Shown piece after piece: positions 59,373-64,000 of a stretch of 64,000 nucleotides of DNA. The DNA comes from Agrobacterium tumefaciens. GTDB taxonomy: Bacteria > Pseudomonadota > Alphaproteobacteria > Rhizobiales > Rhizobiaceae. Position numbers and translations under genes: made by a program. Position 1 is the stretch's first letter, and each line of letters begins with the position of its first letter. Where the stretch lies: assembly GCF_013337285.1 (NCBI RefSeq), contig NZ_SUPW01000003.1:1-64000 (forward strand), given 5' to 3'. The notes under the pieces are model-generated. The model was not told where the DNA came from. It did not search any database and saw nothing but the letters and a program-made list of their open reading frames with translations.

Positions 59373-60443
59373 GTGAGCAGCAAGAGCGAATTTCTCTGGT
59401 ACATCCCCAATGACGTCAAAGCCGGCCACCGGGGCGATGTCGTCAGCGACAAGCATAACAGCCTCGATACATTGACCAGCCACGCGAAGGCGCTGGAAAA
59501 CCATGGCTGGAAAGGCGCACTGCTCGGCACCGGCTGGGGCCGGCCGGATACGTTTACGGTGGCGGCCGCACTTGCGGCGCGCACCAGCACGTTCGAGCCG
59601 CTGATCGCCATCCGCCCCGGCTACTGGAAGCCGGCCAATCTCGCCTCGGCCGCCGCCACGCTCGATCAGCTTTCCGGCGGCCGGGTGCGGATCAACGTCG
59701 TCTCCGGTCGCGACGAGCTTGCAGCCTATGGCGACGAAGAAGGCGATCAGGCGCACCGTTATGCGCGCACGAAAGAATTCATGCGGCTGGTGCGGCGGCT
59801 CTGGACCGAAGAAAACGTCACTTTCGACGGCGAGCATTTCCGGGTGAAGAATTCCACCGTTTCGCCGCGCATCACCGAGCGCGCTGCCCGGCCACATCCG
59901 AGGCTCTATTTCGGCGGTGCCTCCGAGGCCGCCGAACAGGTGGCCGCAACCGAGGCCGATGTGCAGCTGTTCTGGGGCGAACCGCTTGCCGGCGTGCGCG
60001 AACGGATCGAACGGCTGAGGCACTTGAGTGATAAGCTTGGCCGCGATCTGCCGCCGCTGCAATTCGGCCTGCGGATCACCACGCTGGTGCGCGAAACGAC
60101 AGCCGAGGCTTGGCGCGATGCGGAAGCGAAGGTTGCCGAGATGGCCGCCAACAATGGCGTGCGCTGGAACGACCACCTGCAAGGGGTGGCAGTCGGCCAG
60201 CGCCGCCTGCTGGATTTGCATCAGCGGGGTGATGTGCTTGATGATAATCTCTACACCGCACCCGGCAAATTCGGCGGCGGCGGGGCCGCAACCACATGGC
60301 TGGTGGGTTCGGCGGAAGATGTGGCCGCGTCGTTGCGCAAATACCGCGCGCTCGGCATCACCCATTTCGTGCTGTCCGACACGCCCTATCTTCAGGAGAT
60401 CGAACGGCAGGGCGACATGCTGTTGCCGCTATTCCGGGACTGA
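59373..60443 (+). CDS. SsuD-like FMNH2-dependent alkanesulfonate monooxygenase
   Basis: A 356-residue LLM-class monooxygenase beginning at GTG 59373 (LWYIPNDVKAGHRGDV near the start). Marks of the SsuD group: LIAIRPGYWKPANLASAAATLDQLSGGRV in pieces (about residues 77-105), NVVSGRDELAAYGDEEGDQAHRYART in pieces (about 109-134), YFGGASEAAEQVAA and a C-terminal LVGSAEDVAASL. Reaction in the family: oxygenolytic cleavage of C-S bonds of sulfonates to sulfite plus aldehyde. The flavin reductase at 54746 could be its partner. Followed by a bidirectional hairpin. Confidence 0.88.
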   Translation: MSSKSEFLWYIPNDVKAGHRGDVVSDKHNSLDTLTSHAKALENHGWKGALLGTGWGRPDTFTVAAALAARTSTFEPLIAIRPGYWKPANLASAAATLDQLSGGRVRINVVSGRDELAAYGDEEGDQAHRYARTKEFMRLVRRLWTEENVTFDGEHFRVKNSTVSPRITERAARPHPRLYFGGASEAAEQVAATEADVQLFWGEPLAGVRERIERLRHLSDKLGRDLPPLQFGLRITTLVRETTAEAWRDAEAKVAEMAANNGVRWNDHLQGVAVGQRRLLDLHQRGDVLDDNLYTAPGKFGGGGAATTWLVGSAEDVAASLRKYRALGITHFVLSDTPYLQEIERQGDMLLPLFRD

Positions 60444-60447
60444 CAAA

Positions 60448-60478
60448 ATGGGCGGCCTCGTCCGGCAAGGCCGCCCAT
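60448..60478. terminator. Stem-loop between convergent genes
   Basis: Perfect 11-bp stem ATGGGCGGCCT / AGGCCGCCCAT with a 9-nt loop. On the minus strand it is followed by TTTTG; on the plus strand no T-run follows. It probably serves mainly the minus-strand sulfur genes. Confidence 0.75.
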
Positions 60479-60489
60479 CTCCTCGCCGT

Positions 60490-61662
60490 TCAACCGCTCA
60501 CGGACTTGATGATCTGTCGGCCGAGAATCGTGCGGATCATATGGCTTTGCGGCGCATGCGCTCTGGCCGTGATGGCATCGCGGTGATGACGCTCGAGATT
60601 ATAGTCCCGGCGCAGACCGCGATTGCCGCCGAGTTCCAGCGCTAGATCCGTCACCGCCACTGCATTGTCGATCACCACATGCCGAACGGCCAGCGCATCC
60701 GTTCCCACCTTTTCACCCGCATCGATATCGCGCGCGACGGAAAGAAGCAGACGCCTGTTTGCCGCCAGCAGAACTTCGATCTGACCGAGACCTTCCTGAA
60801 TGCGGGGAATGGAGGACAACGGCGCGCCGAGGCTGGCGGGAACATGGCCCGTCAGATGGCGCAACAGTGCGTCACGCGCCGAAAGCGCAACACCATGATA
60901 GACGGACGCCAGAAGCACGAAGAAATTATAACCATCCACCTCGTCGCGCCGTAGCGGCTCGTTCGCCGGCTGTTCGGCGACGAGATCGGCAAGCGGCACC
61001 TTCACCTCCTCCAGCACCAGATCGTGGCTTGCGGTGGCATACATGCCGGTCGCTTCCCATGCCTTTTCCTGGGCGATGCCGGGCGCATCGATGGGAACCA
61101 GAAGCTGGATCAGGCGCGGCACCTCCTCTGTCGTCACGGCCAGCACGATTGCCCATTTAAGGCCCGGCAAGCCAGTGACGAAGCTCTTGCGGCCGTTCAC
61201 CACCCAGAACTCGCCCTCGATCCGCGCCGTCGTTTCCGGCAGGCCGCCATGTGCCGGCGAACCGATACCCGGCTCGGCCTGCGCATTGTTCAAGAGCGCC
61301 AGCTCCCTGCTATTGGCGGCCAGCACCTTCGCGGCCAGAGCCGCCGGCCACTTGCCACGCCGGACTGCGGCATGAACGCTGTAATGCATGGCGAGAATGA
61401 GGGCGGTGGAGGGATCACCCTTGGCAATGGCCGCGATCACGGCATGCGCTGTTTCCATGCCCTCCCCCCAGCCGCCGTCTTTTTCAGCGGTGACGAGGCC
61501 GAGCAGGCCCGATTTGAACAGCGCCTCGAAATTTCCGGCGGCGAATTCGCCGCTTTTGTCGTGATCCGCTGCGGTCCGGCTGAAATCTTCGGCCAGCGCG
61601 GTTGCGATGGCGACGGGACTGGAAGGCTGCACCGGCGGAACGGCGGAGAGTGCGACGCTCAT
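60490..61662 (-). CDS. SfnB/DszC-like flavin-dependent monooxygenase (acyl-CoA dehydrogenase fold)
   Basis: A 390-residue protein of the acyl-CoA-dehydrogenase fold. Features: N-terminal helical domain with FKSGLLGLVTAEKDGGWG (about residues 49-66), a full middle beta-domain with GRKSFVTGLPGLKWAIVLAV (about 156-175) and C-terminal helices with LALELGGNRGLRRDYNLERHHRDA in pieces (about 345-368). Such proteins in sulfur clusters (SfnB, DszC) use reduced flavin to oxygenate sulfur compounds rather than act on CoA thioesters. It overlaps the DszB-like gene by 4 nt, strongly suggesting joint action. Confidence 0.86.
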   Translation of the reverse strand: MSVALSAVPPVQPSSPVAIATALAEDFSRTAADHDKSGEFAAGNFEALFKSGLLGLVTAEKDGGWGEGMETAHAVIAAIAKGDPSTALILAMHYSVHAAVRRGKWPAALAAKVLAANSRELALLNNAQAEPGIGSPAHGGLPETTARIEGEFWVVNGRKSFVTGLPGLKWAIVLAVTTEEVPRLIQLLVPIDAPGIAQEKAWEATGMYATASHDLVLEEVKVPLADLVAEQPANEPLRRDEVDGYNFFVLLASVYHGVALSARDALLRHLTGHVPASLGAPLSSIPRIQEGLGQIEVLLAANRRLLLSVARDIDAGEKVGTDALAVRHVVIDNAVAVTDLALELGGNRGLRRDYNLERHHRDAITARAHAPQSHMIRTILGRQIIKSVSG

Positions 61663-62690
61663 GCAACCGCCCTTTCACTTGCCGTGACGAAACGGTCGTC
61701 AATCCACCCGCCGAGATCGAAGTCGTTTTCAAGGAAACCCCATTGGTGCAGGAAATCCTTGTAATGGCCGACAGCACCAACAAGGTCCGCATCGAGACCG
61801 AGGCCAAGATGGCGGTGAACATCAGGCCCGTTGGCGGCAAGAACCTGTTCTTCCGTCGCGCCCGCCTCACGCGCGATGAACCGGCGGGTTTCTTCCGGAT
61901 GCTGCTCCGCCCAGAGCGAGGCTCTGGCAATGGCACCAACCAGCCGCTCCACCAGATCGGGGCGCTCATCGGCAAGCCGTCCGTCAACCGTCAGCACACG
62001 GGGTGAACCGGAATTGATGCGTATCTTCGGATCGGGGTGAAAACCGAACTCCGCCACCTGCACCGCACCCACAAGATTCGCAGCGGCGATGCCGGCGGTT
62101 CCCTTGACGAAAATCGCATCGACCTCGCCACGCAACAGCGCGATGATCTCCTCGCCGAAGGATTGCCGACGCTTCAGGCCGAAAAGCGATGGCCCCTCCT
62201 GCGAGGCCAGCACCGAATCCTTGATGACGATATCCGTCAGCTGGATATCCTCGACCTTCAGCCCTTCCAGCGAAAGCGCCGAGGTGATGCCCTTCAGCGC
62301 CGTTGCCCGCATGAAATCGACGATGCCTTCCGGCCGGCGCGGCACGCCGAAACGGCGGCCGACGAGATCGGCAAGCAAGCGGATACCGGTTTCCGGCAGG
62401 GTGATGATCGCCTGAAACTCATCCGTCCAGGTAATGCCGATAAGACGCGTATTACGCCCTTCGGAACGGGCGCGGATGGGCGGCACATTGCCGCCGTGGC
62501 GGAAGGACCATTCCAGCGTGTGGTTGAAATGGCTTTGCCGCACGGAACGATCCGGCGAATCGATGATGGATTTCAGCGCGATGCCGACCTCCTCGAAGGT
62601 CTGCCCGAGATAACCGAGCTGCGCCGCCAGCCCGACTGGCGTGGGCACCGGGCAGCGTGTGTACCAGATTTCAGAAAGTGTCGTGCTCAT
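61659..62690 (-). CDS. DszB-like sulfinate desulfinase
   Basis: A 343-residue protein with the periplasmic-binding-protein-like (SsuA/NMT1) fold but no signal peptide, so cytoplasmic. It aligns by eye with Rhodococcus DszB: WYTRCPVPTP with TYSNCPVPNA, NVPPIRARSEGRNTRLIGIT with EIPPLLSEGLRAPGRTRLLGIT in pieces, and similar spacing to the end. The DszB triad Cys27, His60, Arg70 is matched by Cys13, His54 and Arg64; His-to-Arg spacing is 10 in both. ATG 62690 follows GAGG by 8 nt. Likely reaction: release of sulfite from an aryl or alkyl sulfinate. A non-catalytic binding role is the alternative. Confidence 0.8.
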   Translation of the reverse strand: MSTTLSEIWYTRCPVPTPVGLAAQLGYLGQTFEEVGIALKSIIDSPDRSVRQSHFNHTLEWSFRHGGNVPPIRARSEGRNTRLIGITWTDEFQAIITLPETGIRLLADLVGRRFGVPRRPEGIVDFMRATALKGITSALSLEGLKVEDIQLTDIVIKDSVLASQEGPSLFGLKRRQSFGEEIIALLRGEVDAIFVKGTAGIAAANLVGAVQVAEFGFHPDPKIRINSGSPRVLTVDGRLADERPDLVERLVGAIARASLWAEQHPEETRRFIAREAGATEEQVLAANGPDVHRHLGLGLDADLVGAVGHYKDFLHQWGFLENDFDLGGWIDDRFVTASERAVA

Positions 62691-62757
62691 GGCTTTGGCC
62701 TCGATGAAAGGGAAAAGTCCCGGCCCCCTGCAAAGCGGGCCGGGGCTGGCGAGACGA

Positions 62758-64000
62758 TCAGGATGCGGCGATATGCGCGAAGGCGAGGCTTCCCGCCACC
62801 CCTTCGGCACCGATGGTGTGATCGGCGATGCGCTTGTTGTAGATGGTGATTTCAGGGGCGGCGACGATGTCGATGGCAGGCACATCCTCGACGAGGATCT
62901 GCTGGATTTCCTTCCATTGCGCGACGCGCTTGTCGGGATCGATCTCGATGGCGGCGGCTTCGAGAAGCGCATCGACCTTGGGGTTGCTGTAGGCCGCACC
63001 ATTGGAGAATGGCACGCCCTTCTTGAAGTTCTTCGACCAATAAAGCCGCTGCACGCCGACGGTCGGGTCGAAGAGATTGCTCATGCCCTCATAGGCAAAA
63101 TCGAAATCGCGATCCGTGTAGATGCGCTTGGTATAGGTGGCGAAATCCTGGGTGCGCACCGTCACGTCAACACCGACCTTGGCCAGCGCCTGACGAATAT
63201 AGTCAGCACCGCGCGGATAGGCCTCGGTACTCGGCACATAATCGAGATTGAGCTTGAAACGGATGCCATCCGCACCGCGCTTGTATCCGGCCTCATCCAG
63301 CAGCGCTTCCGCCGTCTTCAGGTCGATCGGATATGTCTTCAGATCGTTGACATACCATTTCGCAAGCTTCGGATTGATCGGCCCTGTTATCGTCGCGCCA
63401 TAACCGAAATTGACCGTGTTGAAGATGATATTGCGGTCAATCACATGCGCGAAGGCGCGGCGCACCCGCACGTCCTTGAAGACGTCCTTTTCAAGGTTGA
63501 ATTCCACGCGGCTGATGGAGTTGGTATATTGATAACCGTTCGTCTCGAAGCCGAGGCTCGGCAGCTCCTTCAGGCGGTCGAGATCGCTATAGGCGACCGG
63601 CGTGCTGGGGGCGAGATCGATCTCTCCGGTTTCGATGGCAATCGCCCGGGCAGAAGCATCCGGAATGAAGCGAACAATCAGCTTGTCGAGATAGGGGCGC
63701 GGCGCATCCCAATAATCGGCATTGCGCTCAAAAACGATATGGCTGCCGCGCACCCACTCTTTGAACTTGAACGGGCCGGTGCCGATGGGGGCGAGATTGA
63801 CCGGGTTTTCGGTGACTTTCGTACCCTCGTAGAGATGTTTGGGCACGATGGGCGTTTCAGCTGCGGCAAGCGCCGTTATCAGGTAAGGTGCAGGCTTGGA
63901 AAGAACCAGAACCGCCGTCAACTCATCCGGCGTCTCGACGCTGGTGAGGTTCAGGAAGGTATTGCGGCCGCGCGGATGCACTTCCTTGATGGTGGAGATG
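62758..64000 (-). CDS. ABC transporter substrate-binding protein, peptide/nickel (SBP_bac_5) family, N-terminus beyond window
   Basis: At least 414 residues of a DppA/OppA-type periplasmic binding protein; the frame remains open to base 64000, so the start lies outside. Visible family features: APIGTGPFKFKEWVRGSHIVFERNADYW in pieces, FIPDASARAIAIETGEIDLAPS in pieces, VRRAFAHVIDRN and YFGYGATITGPI-like segments. Only 67 nt separate it from the DszB-like gene on the same strand, so the importer may bring in the organosulfur substrate of the DszB/DszC-like enzymes. Confidence 0.9.
   Translation of the reverse strand, partial: ISTIKEVHPRGRNTFLNLTSVETPDELTAVLVLSKPAPYLITALAAAETPIVPKHLYEGTKVTENPVNLAPIGTGPFKFKEWVRGSHIVFERNADYWDAPRPYLDKLIVRFIPDASARAIAIETGEIDLAPSTPVAYSDLDRLKELPSLGFETNGYQYTNSISRVEFNLEKDVFKDVRVRRAFAHVIDRNIIFNTVNFGYGATITGPINPKLAKWYVNDLKTYPIDLKTAEALLDEAGYKRGADGIRFKLNLDYVPSTEAYPRGADYIRQALAKVGVDVTVRTQDFATYTKRIYTDRDFDFAYEGMSNLFDPTVGVQRLYWSKNFKKGVPFSNGAAYSNPKVDALLEAAAIEIDPDKRVAQWKEIQQILVEDVPAIDIVAAPEITIYNKRIADHTIGAEGVAGSLAFAHIAAS

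Noticed and set aside
1-64000. tRNA, rRNA, CRISPR arrays, transposases, phage genes
   Set aside because: Intergenic gaps were read on both strands; no cloverleaf ends, no regular spaced repeats and no transposase or integrase motifs were seen.

Overview
The window is about 64 kb of GC-rich, gene-dense DNA that most resembles an alphaproteobacterium of the Rhizobiaceae, probably Agrobacterium or a close Rhizobium. The grounds are the accessory-type content (many ABC uptake systems, Gfo/Idh/MocA enzymes, FAD amine oxidases), two rhizobial-style intergenic palindromic repeats, TGA-N9-TCA iron-operator-like sites, and short or 4-nt-overlapping gene junctions. I found no rRNA, tRNA, transposase, phage gene or CRISPR array. 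Species assignment is inference, because no housekeeping marker is present.

Layout: (1) 0-6.2 kb: sugar or sugar-acid cluster. A periplasmic binding protein and three overlapping Gfo/Idh/MocA oxidoreductases are divergent from a GntR/FCD regulator and an SMP-30 lactonase, with strong palindromes between them. (2) 6.2-15 kb: a complete Has-type hemophore locus in the Serratia order hasI-hasS-hasR-hasA-hasD-hasE, without hasB. The secreted protein is an unusual hybrid: a HasA-like domain joined to an RTX-type C-terminus. Both it and its receptor lack the classical histidine heme ligands. (3) 15-20.2 kb: ferric-siderophore-type ABC importer with two tandem binding proteins, divergent from a methyltransferase. 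(4) 20.2-23.9 kb: cobalamin riboswitch, a Cys-rich leader peptide, a BtuFCD-like importer and, overlapping the ATPase gene, a pseudoazurin. (5) 24-31.7 kb: two-domain GNAT, then a catabolic gene run (M20 deacylase, hydroxyacid dehydrogenase, cupin, two aldehyde dehydrogenases, tartrate/malate-type dehydrogenase). (6) 31.9-44.9 kb: amine or amino-acid catabolism (two FAD oxidases, class III aminotransferase, two HAD proteins, two-domain GNAT, Opp/Dpp-type importer, Lrp regulator). (7) 44.9-64 kb: organosulfur island. It holds an ABC cystine-type importer with GNAT, M20 amidohydrolase and flavin monooxygenases that together resemble the Bacillus S-modified-cysteine salvage pathway; an Rrf2 regulator; flavin reductase; thiosulfate sulfurtransferase and YeeE transporter; an SsuD-like monooxygenase; an SfnB/DszC-like flavoprotein; a DszB-like desulfinase with its catalytic triad intact; and the C-terminal part of a further importer's binding protein.

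The strongest leads are the hybrid hemophore system, the B12-riboswitch operon carrying a blue copper protein and a CCC leader peptide, the S-modified-cysteine salvage operon, the DszB-like enzyme, and a shared 24-nt promoter motif (TTTTCCAT-N8-TATTCTAT) upstream of several sulfur transcription units. All assignments rest on reading motifs and gene order by eye; no database search was run.
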